A stretch of DNA of 26,401 nt, taken from IMG/VR virus record IMGVR_UViG_3300035664_000072, positions 1 to 26,401 of that record; one strand, given 5' to 3'. Position 1 is the first letter of the stretch; each line of letters begins with the position of its first letter. This document shows positions 7,001 to 14,754 of the stretch, piece by piece. Source of the stretch: a virus. A model generated the notes under the pieces. That model saw only the letters and a list, made by a program, of their open reading frames with translations, ran no database searches and was not told where the DNA came from. The position numbers were made by a program, and so were the translations under genes.

Positions 7001-7870
7001 TTAGGCGGTCTTGAGGCGGTGCAGGGAGGTCGCGCGACCGACAGCGGCACCGAAGAGCAGCGTGGCGGTGACGTTGTAGAAGCCGGACTGTTCCTGACCC
7101 ATGAGGATCTGGACGCCGAGGCCGGTGTCCGCGTCGACAGCGTTGGCGACTTCGAAGCCAGGGATTTCCGACATCGGGAGGGCCGAGGCCACAGCGATGG
7201 CGTCAGCGCCGCAGGCGAAGCCAGCGAGGTCTTCGCTGTTCGTCGGGAGGCTGTTCCACTGGTAAACGGCAGCACCAGCGAGGGTACCGATCTGGCCGGA
7301 GGTCAGGATGCCGGCACCGAGGACGGAGTTACCGATGATGGTCGCGTCGCCGAGGAGGCCGTTGGCGTAGGTCGGGTTCAGGATGAACGCGCGGGGTTCA
7401 GCGGCCTTGGCGGCGTCGAGCACGCCCTTGGCGGTGACGACTTCAGCGTAGGTGAGGGCCGCGCCGGTGTTCACCGAGGAGGCGTAGTTGGCGTTCAGGA
7501 TGAGGGCGCCGATTTCAGCGAGGCACTTTTCAGCGAGGGCGTTGGAGGCCGTCGGGACGAAGGCGTTCGAGAGGAACTGCGCGCCGTACGACTTGACGTT
7601 AAGGGGCGAGAAGCGGCTCGACACCTTGAAGTGCTTCAGGGTGACGTTGGCGGCGGTGATCGTCGCGTCGTCCTGGGTCAGGTATCCGCCGGAGCCGAAC
7701 TCCGTTGCGGTGGAGACGCCGATTAGCGGAACTTGGACGGTGGCTCCGGCACCCGACTCAGCGGCGGTGAAGACGCTGGAGAAGGCACGGAGGGACGGGA
7801 GCTTGCCCTTGAGGGAAGCGATGACGGCTTCCGCGAGGATAGCCGGAGCGTTAGCAATGGAGTTAGCCAT
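7001..7870 (-). CDS. Major capsid protein (289 aa)
   Basis: The 289-residue product forms the capsid shell. It starts MANSIANAPAILAEAVIASL and contains a strand-rich segment with VPLIGVSTATEFGSGGYLTQ near 47-67. Helical sequence follows around 105-160 (FVPTASNALAEKCLAEIGAL). An FILNPTYANGLLGD motif near 163-177 is typical of HK97-fold coat proteins, where the backbone helix precedes an xxNPxxxxxL turn. The C-terminal half holds G-rich strands (GVQILMGQEQSGFYNVTATL). It follows portal, protease and scaffold genes and is followed by a strong terminator, both standard. Ala-rich, cysteine-poor composition fits an abundant capsid protein. The subfamily is not certain; a P22-like coat is possible. 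Confidence 0.85.
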   Translation of the reverse strand: MANSIANAPAILAEAVIASLKGKLPSLRAFSSVFTAAESGAGATVQVPLIGVSTATEFGSGGYLTQDDATITAANVTLKHFKVSSRFSPLNVKSYGAQFLSNAFVPTASNALAEKCLAEIGALILNANYASSVNTGAALTYAEVVTAKGVLDAAKAAEPRAFILNPTYANGLLGDATIIGNSVLGAGILTSGQIGTLAGAAVYQWNSLPTNSEDLAGFACGADAIAVASALPMSEIPGFEVANAVDADTGLGVQILMGQEQSGFYNVTATLLFGAAVGRATSLHRLKTA

Positions 7871-7904
7871 ATGTGTGTTTTAGGAGATTGAGGTTAGGGG
7901 GAAA

Positions 7905-8345
7905 TTAGATGCACGCCTTGATGATGGCGTTGCGGTGTTCGGCGAAGTAAGCGTTACGCTCTTTGCTGCCGACAGGGAGGGACATGAAGGTCGCGAGGTG
8001 GTCGACGGCTTCGGCGGTGGGCTTGCCATCCGCGGGGCTGAGTTCGACCGGGGAGACGCCGACGGAGGCCACGATCTTGGCGGCTTCCTTGGAGGCGCTG
8101 ACCTTGGTGGCTTCGTGCTGCTCGACGAGGGCCTTGAAGGACTCGGACTCCTTGACGGCCACTTCGAGGGCGGCGGTCAGTTCGGCGAGCTTGGCGTCCT
8201 TGGACGCGGCTTCGACCTTGAGGCTTTCGAGTTCGGCAGAGACGCCGACCGTCATCTTTTCCACAGTCGTGCGGAGGTCGTCGCGTTCGGCGGTGAGGCC
8301 AGAGACGGCGGCGGTGGCGGCGAGGAGTTGCTCTTCGATGGTCAT
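7905..8345 (-). CDS. Scaffold-like coiled-coil protein (146 aa)
   Basis: The 146-residue acidic, highly helical protein has heptad repeats from the N-terminus to about residue 100 (EEQLLAATAAVSGLTAERDD, then AELESLKVEAASKDAKLAEL). A short C-terminal helical region ends ERNAYFAEHRNAIIKACI. Scaffolding proteins of tailed phages are acidic coiled coils that fill the procapsid and interact with coat through a C-terminal helix, and they lie directly before the coat gene as here. The protease gene just upstream would remove it during maturation. The start at 8345 is preceded by GCATATTCAAG, matching the context before the tail-tube gene. Confidence 0.72.
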   Translation of the reverse strand: MTIEEQLLAATAAVSGLTAERDDLRTTVEKMTVGVSAELESLKVEAASKDAKLAELTAALEVAVKESESFKALVEQHEATKVSASKEAAKIVASVGVSPVELSPADGKPTAEAVDHLATFMSLPVGSKERNAYFAEHRNAIIKACI

Positions 8346-8367
8346 CTTGAATATGCTGTTTATGGAA

Positions 8368-9153
8368 TTAGAACGAACGCAGGGCGTCGTTGAAGGAGTC
8401 AGCCAGACCCGTGACCAATCCCTGGGCGGCGGCCTGCTTGCCGGAGAAGACCTGGCCTTCCATGGCTTCGGCCTTAACCATCTTGCGCTTCATGTTCACG
8501 GCTTCCTTGAACTCGGCGTGGATCGTGTCGACGCCGTCTTGGAGGTTGCCGAGTTGGCCTTCGTCGAGGGACGTGCCTTCGATGCCGGCGCCCTTGAACT
8601 TGCCGGACTTGATGACGACCATCTTGATACCGGCCATCTTGGCGGCTTCGGAGTAGTCGGGGATGGCCATGTAGACGCCTACGGAACCTACTGAACTTGA
8701 CGGGCTGGCGGTAACTTTATCGCTGGCCGAAGAAATCCAGTATGCGGCGGATGCCATCTCGCTGTCGGTATAGGCCATCGTGGGCTTGCCGAGGTTGCGA
8801 ATCTTGTTGGCGAGTTCTTCGACGCCCGTGACCGTGCCGCCAGGGGAAGAGACTTGGAACGCAATCTTCTCGACCGCAGGGTCGGCAGCCATCGCGTCGA
8901 CCTGATCAGACAGGTCGTTGATGTCCACGGCGCCCATCATCTTTTCGAGGGGCGAGAGTCCTTTGCCGATGACGCCGACGACCGGGATGATGCCGATGCC
9001 ATCGACGACGTAGGGCTTAGGGGCCACGCCGAAGAGCTGGGCGAGCATATCGGTGAAGCCGAACTTCTCGGCGAGGACAGCGTGGTCCTTGGCCTTGGTC
9101 GGGTCGATGAGGAGGGGCTCGCGGCCCGACAGTCCGTTGGTGAGGAAACGCAT
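8368..9153 (-). CDS. S49-family prohead protease (lambda gpC-like, 261 aa)
   Basis: This is a ClpP/crotonase-fold serine peptidase of the SppA/S49 family. Visible motifs are FQVSSPGGTVTG at about 99-110, the nucleophile region SEMASAAYWI with Ser135, and SGKFKGAG near 183-190 supplying the catalytic lysine. The segment after the nucleophile (SVGSVGVYMAIPDYSEA) is also typical. In phages this enzyme acts inside the procapsid, cleaving scaffold and sometimes portal and coat. Lambda gpC is a fusion with the Nu3 scaffold; here the scaffold-like protein is a separate gene directly downstream. The start ATG at 9153 lies 7 nt beyond the portal stop. The length is normal for a stand-alone protease domain. 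Confidence 0.9.
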   Translation of the reverse strand: MRFLTNGLSGREPLLIDPTKAKDHAVLAEKFGFTDMLAQLFGVAPKPYVVDGIGIIPVVGVIGKGLSPLEKMMGAVDINDLSDQVDAMAADPAVEKIAFQVSSPGGTVTGVEELANKIRNLGKPTMAYTDSEMASAAYWISSASDKVTASPSSSVGSVGVYMAIPDYSEAAKMAGIKMVVIKSGKFKGAGIEGTSLDEGQLGNLQDGVDTIHAEFKEAVNMKRKMVKAEAMEGQVFSGKQAAAQGLVTGLADSFNDALRSF

Positions 9154-9160
9154 AATGAAA

Positions 9161-10699
9161 TTAGGAAGCGGGTTGGTCGGGGGTCACGTCGGAGTCGTCA
9201 TCATCGATGTCGTCCTCTGCGGGTTCAGCCTGCGGGGCCTCGGGGCCTTCCTCGACGTCTCCGCTGATCGTGCCGACCGGGGTGTTGGACGGACGGAACA
9301 GCAGTTCGAACGGGATGCCGTACTTGGCGGCCAAGTCCTTGATGTGGACCATGTCGGAGGCGCGCTTGTCCATCTCGGTGCGGAAGTCTAGGCCGCGCTG
9401 GGCGTAGAGTTCGGACATGGAGAGGAGGCCCATCTCGACGTCAGCGCGGTCGTTCGCGGCTTCACGGCCAGCGTCAACGGTGACAGACTTCGGGGTCGTC
9501 CAGGATACGCGGTTCCAATCCGGGTCGTCAGGGATTTCGCCGGCGGCGATACCTTGGCCGATGATGTAGCCCCACGTCGGGACGCAGAAGTTCTCGATCA
9601 TGATGGTCTGATACTTCGAGAAGACGCGGCCAGCCTTGGCGGTGATCAGGCGGACGGTGGCGCCGCCTAACTTGGAGGAGTCGCCGACGAACTCGTAAGG
9701 CAGGACGCCCATGCTGATGTCGCGTTCGAGCGCCGCAAGGAAACCGGTGAAAGTCGAGTTTGGGCGGTTGCTCTGGAAGGAGTCCATCGACTCTCCGGGT
9801 TCGAGGGCGATGACCTTGCCGCCCATCGTGTTGGCGAGGTTGGAATAGGAGCCGGTGGCGTTGCCTAGTTCGTTGGCCATGTCGCCATCGATGACTCCGC
9901 CCTGCTTCTTGATGATGCGGGTGATGTCGCCGTTGTCCTTCACGGCCTGCTTTTCGAGGGCCAAGATTTCCATCTCGTCCTGGATGGAGTTGATGGAGTG
10001 CTGGAGCAGGGGGACGCCACGGGCGCCGGACGCGTACTCCTGGTCGACCACCATCATCATCGACTGGGCGAGGATCTGGCGGGACGAGCCGTCGGAACGG
10101 TAGATGTTGACGGCGATGTATTCGCCGAACGGACCGAACTGGATGCCGTCATGCATACCCTCGGGCACCTTGCCTTCGAGAGGGTCGCCGACGCGGTGGG
10201 CTTCCATCAGCTGGAGCTTGGCCTCCCCGGCGCCGTTACGCACCTTGGCGGCGAAGGAATCACCGTCGCGGATCATGCCGCGGAGGAGGATGGACTGGGC
10301 CTGGTAGAAACTAAAGCGGTTCGTAATGTCGATGCGCTTGGCCTTCTCGGCGAAGTAAGCCTCATAGCGTTCCTGCATCTCAGGGGTCGACGCGTGGCTC
10401 TGGGGCTTGATGCCGTCGCCCACGGTGTAGAGGCAGATGTCCGCTAGGATTTGCTTGAACGGGCCGGAGTTGCGTTCCGCCCAGCGGCACCTGCGGACCA
10501 TCGTCAGGCGGTCGTAAGGGGTCAGGTCACGGCGAAGGTCACGAGGCTCGGCGCCGTAGGCCGCACGGCGGGCACGCGTCACGCCGATGCTCTGCCAATC
10601 GCCGTAGGAGGCTTGCGGCTGCGGGGCGGCGGCTGGCATGGCCTTGGGCGTCTTGGAGGGACGCAGGCTGACGGTCGGAATCTTCTTGCGGGTGGCCAT
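9161..10699 (-). CDS. Portal protein (lambda gpB family, 512 aa)
   Basis: The 512-residue protein is the dodecameric portal through which DNA is packaged. Family-like features are YDRLTMVRRCRWAERNSGPF near 61-80, followed by LADICLYTVGDGIKPQ, a segment seen in gpB-type portals. QLMEAHRVGDPLEG comes near 165-180. YSNLANTMGGKVIALEPGES and FQSNRPNSTFTGFLAALERD in the middle resemble the part that contacts the tunnel. The C-terminal 40 residues are acidic and disordered (EGPEAPQAEPAEDDIDDDDS), possibly trimmed during maturation. It lies between the gpW-like connector and the protease, the lambda order W-B-C. The ATG at 10699 follows the preceding stop by 5 nt in the TAATTTCC context. Confidence 0.92.
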   Translation of the reverse strand: MATRKKIPTVSLRPSKTPKAMPAAAPQPQASYGDWQSIGVTRARRAAYGAEPRDLRRDLTPYDRLTMVRRCRWAERNSGPFKQILADICLYTVGDGIKPQSHASTPEMQERYEAYFAEKAKRIDITNRFSFYQAQSILLRGMIRDGDSFAAKVRNGAGEAKLQLMEAHRVGDPLEGKVPEGMHDGIQFGPFGEYIAVNIYRSDGSSRQILAQSMMMVVDQEYASGARGVPLLQHSINSIQDEMEILALEKQAVKDNGDITRIIKKQGGVIDGDMANELGNATGSYSNLANTMGGKVIALEPGESMDSFQSNRPNSTFTGFLAALERDISMGVLPYEFVGDSSKLGGATVRLITAKAGRVFSKYQTIMIENFCVPTWGYIIGQGIAAGEIPDDPDWNRVSWTTPKSVTVDAGREAANDRADVEMGLLSMSELYAQRGLDFRTEMDKRASDMVHIKDLAAKYGIPFELLFRPSNTPVGTISGDVEEGPEAPQAEPAEDDIDDDDSDVTPDQPAS

Positions 10700-10704
10700 G
10701 GAAA

Positions 10705-10959
10705 TTAGTCCTGACGGTTCTGCCAGTCCGTCGAGATGATGGTCCGACGGGCGCCGTAGGTGGCAGGGTCGAGACGCGACAGGGCGAACATGGCTTCGGA
10801 AAGCATCTCCTTCGGGGGCATGGCGAACTGCTTGGACGCGGAAGAGCCGGAGTCGGAGTAGGACATCAGGGTCTTACCTTCGGTGATCATGGCGACCGCC
10901 TTGGCTTTGATGTCGAGGAGTTCGCACTCCGTAAGTCCGATAAAGAGTCCAGAGGCCAT
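10705..10959 (-). CDS. gpW-like head-tail joining protein (84 aa)
   Basis: The 84-residue product sits directly before the portal gene, where lambda has W (68 aa). It reads MASGLFIGLTECELLDIKAK and then KTLMSYSDSGSSASKQFAMP. The pattern is an N-terminal helix, a short polar Ser/Gly hairpin region and a C-terminal helix (LSEAMFALSRLDPATYG), as in gpW-type connector proteins that seat under the portal before tail attachment. The ATG at 10959 abuts the stop of a short upstream ORF (TAAATG). The call is strong from synteny and fold pattern, weaker from sequence alone. Confidence 0.75.
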   Translation of the reverse strand: MASGLFIGLTECELLDIKAKAVAMITEGKTLMSYSDSGSSASKQFAMPPKEMLSEAMFALSRLDPATYGARRTIISTDWQNRQD

Positions 10960-11076
10960 TTAGATATGCCTGCAATGGAAGGCGAAAGGGGGGTACGACG
11001 CCCAGCCCACGCCATGAGTCTCTTCCACCCACAACACTAAACGCCGTACCCTTGTAGACAGGTTGCCAAGGGTCAT
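10960..11076 (-). CDS. Candidate small coupled ORF between terminase and gpW-like gene (38 aa)
   Basis: The 113-nt gap between the large terminase and the connector gene is exactly filled by a 38-codon frame. Its ATG (11076-11074) overlaps the terminase stop as ATGA, and its TAA (10962-10960) directly abuts the next ATG. The product starts MTLGNLSTRVRRLVLWVEET and ends FHCRHI; it is basic with a short hydrophobic stretch. I know no family. A frame this short can stay open by chance, but both junctions match the operon's own spacing rules. The same DNA also contains an inverted repeat, so a structural RNA role is an alternative. Confidence 0.45.
   Translation of the reverse strand: MTLGNLSTRVRRLVLWVEETHGVGWASYPPFAFHCRHI
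10991..11051 (-). other. Inverted repeat in the terminase-connector gap
   Basis: On the minus strand GGGTACGGCG (11051-11042) can pair with CGTCGTACCC (11000-10991) over 10 positions with one G-U wobble, enclosing a 41-nt loop. No T-tract follows, so it is not an intrinsic terminator. It may be an RNA element between terminase and portal-region genes, or incidental to the small ORF that occupies the same bases. Confidence 0.4.
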
Positions 11077-12872
11077 TCGGAAGGCAAGTCGGTTTCGGAA
11101 GTTTCCCGCCCAGCGATGCCCCAGCGGACGGCGGCGAGGAGGGCGAGGATTTCAGTATCGAGAGCATGGTTATCGCGCTTCCCCTGGGGAAGTATCCACA
11201 TTGGCTTACCTGTCCGGCGGTCCTTTACTCGGACTTCGGAGTTAAGCTGCTCGACGTAATCGGGTGAGGCATCAATGGCATATGACCACACCTTTCTAGC
11301 CCGGAGGCCGTGGAGCAAATCCTTGCCAGATGTCACTGAGTGAACGATGAGGGTCGCACGCTTCCCATTTAATCCAGGAACAACTATGTATTGTTTCTCA
11401 GAATAGAATCGGCGAGTGGTGTTGCCGGTCTTGTCCGTTACGGCGAAGTCCTCATTGCCCGAGCCCTTGGCGGTCTTCCAGTTGCGCTTTGCCGTCTCGC
11501 GGTACGTTTCAACCGTGTTGTCTCCTGAGTCCACAAGTACGAGGGCATCATGTACCCCATTATCCTTGATGAACTCTTGCACGTCATTCCATGTCTCTTT
11601 TCTGGCGAAAGCCATCAGACGGCTGTGGCCTGTCTTTGCCCATCGGCGAATGGTGACCCAAAAGTGCTGTCCACCTTTTTGCTGAACGTCCACGCCTGCC
11701 GTGCGGAAAGGGATGCTCCCGGGGACGGCGTCCTTCTGGTCGACGACGCGGGCCTTCGGGGTGATGGCCGCCTCGGCATCCCAAGGGTCGGACATCTTGT
11801 AGTTGGCGGCCTCGGCCAGCGCCACCATCTCGCCGCCCTCTTCGCTCCAAGGCATGGCCAGACGCTTCTGCTTGAAGATGCGCCGCGGCTCTTCGTCGCC
11901 GTATTGGTCGTTGGCTTCCTTGGCCTTGAGCATCAGGACGCCCAACTCGCCCCAGCTCATCGTCGCAAGGCTGTTCCAATGCAGGCCGATGTGCCCGGAG
12001 TTGGCGGCGACTGATGTGGCCACGAAGGTTCCCCTGGCGTTGGCCTCTAGGCGGGAAGCGTTCGTGTCAGGCAGATGCGTCCGACAGGCAGCGCACTCGT
12101 AGGTCGTGCCCACGCTGACCTTGTGCAAGTCCCATGTGCCGGTCGACTTGGCGTCCTCGGGGAACCTGATCTGCTCCCAGACCCATGGCTGAAGGTGGTC
12201 GCATTTCGGGCAACGCATATTCCAGTCACGCTGATCCGTCGTCTCGTGCAACTGATGGAACTCCTGCCCAGCCCGTCCGCCCTGGGATAAGAAGATGCGT
12301 TTGCCCATCCAACCGAACGCCGTCACGCGTGCGCTCAGTTCGGCCAAGTGTCCGGGAGGCGCCATCCAACATTCGTCGGCGATGGTGTAACGCAGCGAGA
12401 GGCGCTGAAGGTTCGCCTCGTTCCAGATGCCGCGGCAATAAAGCGTCATGCGGTCGAAGTCCGCGGTGGTTGACCTGTCGAGGTCGTCGCCCGAAAGACG
12501 CGCCTTCACGGGCGGACAGTTGTTCCAGACCGGGCGAAGGTAGCGCAGGGCGAAGTCCTTGGCCTCGGGGTCCGTGGCCTGAAGCACCATCGTCGGGCCG
12601 GGAGCGTTGGCGATGATGTGGCAGGTCAGCAAACGGGCGAAGAGGGATTTGCCGGACTGGATGCTGGCGAGGACGGTGAGGAGTTTCGTCTCGGGATCGG
12701 CGGCGATGCGTAAGGCTTCGGCGACCCACGGGGTCCGTTCGGCCCTGAACGGCCCGGGCATCGGTGAGTCGGGGATGGCAAGCACGTTGGACTCCAGCCA
12801 CTCGACGACGTCGCCCGAGTCTGACGGACGCAGGACATCTCGACCGATGCGGAGCAGGTCGGCTTTATTCAT
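11073..12872 (-). CDS. terL: Terminase large subunit (GpA family, 599 aa)
   Basis: This is the packaging motor ATPase and nuclease. The ATPase domain has a deviant Walker A (ASIQSGKS, about 69-76) and a Walker B ending in IADEC (Asp166-Glu167). An insertion has two CxxC pairs (CPKC 221-224, CAAC 260-263), a zinc knuckle characteristic of GpA-type terminases. The nuclease domain shows GVDVQ (Asp395), ALVLVDSGDN (Asp448) and a C-terminal ALDTEILALL. The length is near the 640 of lambda gpA. The start ATG at 12872 overlaps the small subunit gene by 8 nt. GC content is lower in the nuclease half (about 11280-11580) than in the ATPase half, a possible mosaic joint. Confidence 0.95.
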   Translation of the reverse strand: MNKADLLRIGRDVLRPSDSGDVVEWLESNVLAIPDSPMPGPFRAERTPWVAEALRIAADPETKLLTVLASIQSGKSLFARLLTCHIIANAPGPTMVLQATDPEAKDFALRYLRPVWNNCPPVKARLSGDDLDRSTTADFDRMTLYCRGIWNEANLQRLSLRYTIADECWMAPPGHLAELSARVTAFGWMGKRIFLSQGGRAGQEFHQLHETTDQRDWNMRCPKCDHLQPWVWEQIRFPEDAKSTGTWDLHKVSVGTTYECAACRTHLPDTNASRLEANARGTFVATSVAANSGHIGLHWNSLATMSWGELGVLMLKAKEANDQYGDEEPRRIFKQKRLAMPWSEEGGEMVALAEAANYKMSDPWDAEAAITPKARVVDQKDAVPGSIPFRTAGVDVQQKGGQHFWVTIRRWAKTGHSRLMAFARKETWNDVQEFIKDNGVHDALVLVDSGDNTVETYRETAKRNWKTAKGSGNEDFAVTDKTGNTTRRFYSEKQYIVVPGLNGKRATLIVHSVTSGKDLLHGLRARKVWSYAIDASPDYVEQLNSEVRVKDRRTGKPMWILPQGKRDNHALDTEILALLAAVRWGIAGRETSETDLPSE

Positions 12873-13416
12873 CGTGCGTCGAAAGGTCGGCCTTCACACG
12901 GCGCACCCAAGCCTCCAGAACTTTCACCGCCTTCGCAGGGTTTTCGGGGTTACATCCCTCTGCGACATCGAGGGCGAGTTTGTCGAGGCGGTTGACGATG
13001 CCGGCGGTCATTTCGCGCATGGCCTCGGTCGCTTCCTTCGCCGAGATGAAGTCTCGGGTGAGGATGAGCCGACGCTCCTGCTCTTCCTCGAGCGCCACCA
13101 GCGTCTTGAGGGACGCGTTATAACTCGACTGGTACTTCCCCTGGTTCGGGTCGCCCCCTTCCATCGCGGCCTGCCAGACGCCACGCGCCCGGCTGACCAA
13201 GGTCCGATGTTCGCTGATCGTGTCAGCCAGGGAGCCGTCATCGAGCTGCGCCGGTGCGGCCTTCGGTGCCGCGGCCCGCTGCACGTTCGCCCGGGCTTCC
13301 CGCCACGCCCGAGCCGCGTCGATGGAGTCCGTCGGCATTCCTTCGCGTCGAAGGACCGAGATGCGTTGAGCGGTGACGCCGAGCGCCAAACCCAGTTCTG
13401 AGTTAGTGAGGGCCAT
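12865..13416 (-). CDS. terS: Terminase small subunit (gpNu1-like, 183 aa)
   Basis: The N-terminal 45 residues (SELGLALGVTAQRISVLRRE followed by GMPTDSIDAARAWREAR) form a winged helix-turn-helix like the DNA-recognition domain of lambda gpNu1, which binds the packaging site. A linker rich in Ala/Pro follows. A long helical region with EEEQERRLILTRDFISAKEA resembles the oligomerisation part. The C-terminal segment (KAVKVLEAWVRRVKADLS) may contact the large subunit. It lies immediately upstream of and overlaps terL. The length matches gpNu1 (181 aa). ATG 13416 is the obvious start, 2 nt after a candidate short ORF. Confidence 0.88.
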   Translation of the reverse strand: MALTNSELGLALGVTAQRISVLRREGMPTDSIDAARAWREARANVQRAAAPKAAPAQLDDGSLADTISEHRTLVSRARGVWQAAMEGGDPNQGKYQSSYNASLKTLVALEEEQERRLILTRDFISAKEATEAMREMTAGIVNRLDKLALDVAEGCNPENPAKAVKVLEAWVRRVKADLSTHDE

Positions 13417-13418
13417 GC

Positions 13419-13544
13419 TCAGTTTTGCTCAACCCCTTGTTCCTCTCCGGCGGCTCTGTAAGAAACCTCCGTGGTGTCGGGCCACGCGTGAAGGGGGTGG
13501 GGGTCTAGGAGACTCCTTAGTCGGGTCATATGGGCCTTATTCAT
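13419..13544 (-). CDS. Candidate small coupled ORF before terS (41 aa)
   Basis: A 41-codon frame fills the gap between the upstream gene and terS. Its ATG (13544-13542) overlaps the upstream stop as ATGA, and its TGA (13421-13419) lies 2 nt before the terS ATG. The product starts MNKAHMTRLRSLLDPHPLHA and ends in an acidic tail GEEQGVEQN. The first four residues (MNKA) and the DNA around them (CGATGAATAARGCC) match the terL start, which may reflect an old duplication of a start region. Function unknown. Coupled junctions on both sides argue for translation; length is the main doubt. Confidence 0.45.
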   Translation of the reverse strand: MNKAHMTRLRSLLDPHPLHAWPDTTEVSYRAAGEEQGVEQN

Positions 13545-14068
13545 CGTGCTTCGGGTGTGTGGCGTGGTCGTGCCTGCTTATGTTTGTCGCGTCTGGCATT
13601 ACAGTGAGGAAACATTCCGCACGCGTCAGAGTTCACGGCGCGTTGGATTTCCTTGGCCCGACTACGCAGCCAGAAGTGGGAGCGTCCGTACATCCTGCCG
13701 ATCGTGCGGGAGTCCAGGCATCCGGGCAATGACAACGCCCAGCGTACCGTCTCGACGTGACGACGGAAGGGGAAGCTGTCGGTCGCGGCCAGCGCATCGA
13801 TGAACCCCTTGAGCATGACGCCGACATGGTCTCTACTGATGAACGCCTCGGTCTCCTTACGCAGGTTGTCCCCGTCACGCGTCGACCATGCCGGATGATT
13901 GGCGTCCACTTGGAAGACGTGCCGAGACTGCGACATCTCGCGGTAGGGTAGCACGCCGTTCTCCCTCATCTTCTCCTGAAGTTTCTTAGGCTGTGAGAAG
14001 AACCACGCGTCAAACGACTTAGCCTCCTTGCCGGGAGCGCTGAGGTCATTGATGCTTGCCTTGGTCAC
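13541..14068 (-). CDS. Hypothetical protein with possible C-terminal HTH (175 aa)
   Basis: I do not recognise the family. From the GTG at 14068 the product is 175 residues (MTKASINDLSAPGKEAKSFD at the start); a TTG at 14110, only 3 nt after the upstream stop, would add 14 less protein-like residues. The region KLQEKMRENGVLPYREMSQS is followed by an alpha-helical middle (MLKGFIDALAATDSFPFRRH). The segment CLDSRTIGRMYGRSHFWLRS near 130-150 looks like a helix-turn-helix. The C-terminus is basic (RRDKHKQARPRHTPEAR). A DNA-binding protein just before the terminase genes could regulate late transcription or packaging; that is inference only. Confidence 0.65.
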   Translation of the reverse strand: MTKASINDLSAPGKEAKSFDAWFFSQPKKLQEKMRENGVLPYREMSQSRHVFQVDANHPAWSTRDGDNLRKETEAFISRDHVGVMLKGFIDALAATDSFPFRRHVETVRWALSLPGCLDSRTIGRMYGRSHFWLRSRAKEIQRAVNSDACGMFPHCNARRDKHKQARPRHTPEAR

Positions 14069-14113
14069 GAGGTGTAGCGTCAACCATCTTGACGGCGGGG
14101 CAAGTGGCAAAGG

Positions 14114-14398
14114 TCAGAGTCTTAGCCTGTATGGATTTTGTTGAAACCTTTTGTGCTCGTTAAACCAAACGTAAGCCCTGCTTCCCGGTATCATTTTCTT
14201 TCGCTTTGAAAGCAAAAAAGAGTCATCCATCATCAGTTTTGCCAGCCATTCAGCAGTGATATATATCTCGGGATTAGCGGCGATATACTTGGCGCAATGC
14301 AGGACCAAGTCTTTCTTGGTCATCGTTTCAGGGAATGTTTCGAGAGCATCTGTCATGTGCTTCCCAATCCCTGGCCATTCTGGATTTTCAATGCTCAT
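14114..14398 (-). CDS. Hypothetical AT-rich gene (94 aa)
   Basis: The start is set at the ATG at 14398 (MSIENPEWPGIGKHMTDALE), which overlaps the upstream stop as ATGA; an ATG 24 nt further up is also in frame. The protein is basic and mostly helical. TKKDLVLHCAKYIAANPEIY and ITAEWLAKLMMDDSFLLSKR could form a winged-helix-like unit. The ending is PGSRAYVWFNEHKRFQQNPY. Base composition is about 42-45 % GC, well below the roughly 60 % around it, which suggests recent acquisition from another source. No function is assigned. Confidence 0.68.
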   Translation of the reverse strand: MSIENPEWPGIGKHMTDALETFPETMTKKDLVLHCAKYIAANPEIYITAEWLAKLMMDDSFLLSKRKKMIPGSRAYVWFNEHKRFQQNPYRLRL

Positions 14399-14754
14399 AG
14401 TTTGAAATACATATTCTCCCATAGCATCGTCGAGTCGTCGAACTTGACGTAGCCGTAACGGATCATGGTCTTTACATAGGACTCGGTCTTGGCCGTGTCG
14501 CCCTCGGCCCGGTCACGGTCAATCATCCGTCGGAGTTGTTCGCGGCTGAAGTGCGAAGGGCATTTGGCTAGCCATTGTCTCATCCAAAGCCTGTGTTCGT
14601 CATGCTTGGCAGAGATGGCCTTTCGGCCTAGCTCGGCGAGTTTGAGCATCCTGGCACGATTGGACGCCCACATATCGCGGTAACGTTCCTTGGCCTTGAT
14701 GATCTCGGCTTTTTTCAGGCGCCTAGGACGGCGCGGTTTTGTCGGGTTGTTCAT
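14395..14754 (-). CDS. Hypothetical basic helical protein (119 aa)
   Basis: The product is strongly basic at the N-terminus (MNNPTKPRRPRRLKKAEIIK) and helical throughout. CPSHFSREQLRRMIDRDRAE in the middle and SYVKTMIRYGYVKFDDSTML near the end suggest a C-terminal winged-helix-like fold in which a Tyr/Phe strand follows the recognition helix. It is the first gene after the 240-nt intergenic region, so it may be the first gene of the late transcript. Such a position often belongs to a late regulator or DNA-associated protein, but there is no direct sequence proof. Confidence 0.65.
   Translation of the reverse strand: MNNPTKPRRPRRLKKAEIIKAKERYRDMWASNRARMLKLAELGRKAISAKHDEHRLWMRQWLAKCPSHFSREQLRRMIDRDRAEGDTAKTESYVKTMIRYGYVKFDDSTMLWENMYFKL

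Noticed and set aside
7019-8694. Several plus-strand frames over capsid, scaffold and protease genes
   Set aside because: They are antisense to well-supported structural genes; GC-rich coding sequence often leaves such frames open.
11280-11700. Lower GC in the nuclease half of terL as evidence for a recombination joint
   Set aside because: My rough count averages about 53 % with wide block-to-block variation, too weak to claim a separate origin.
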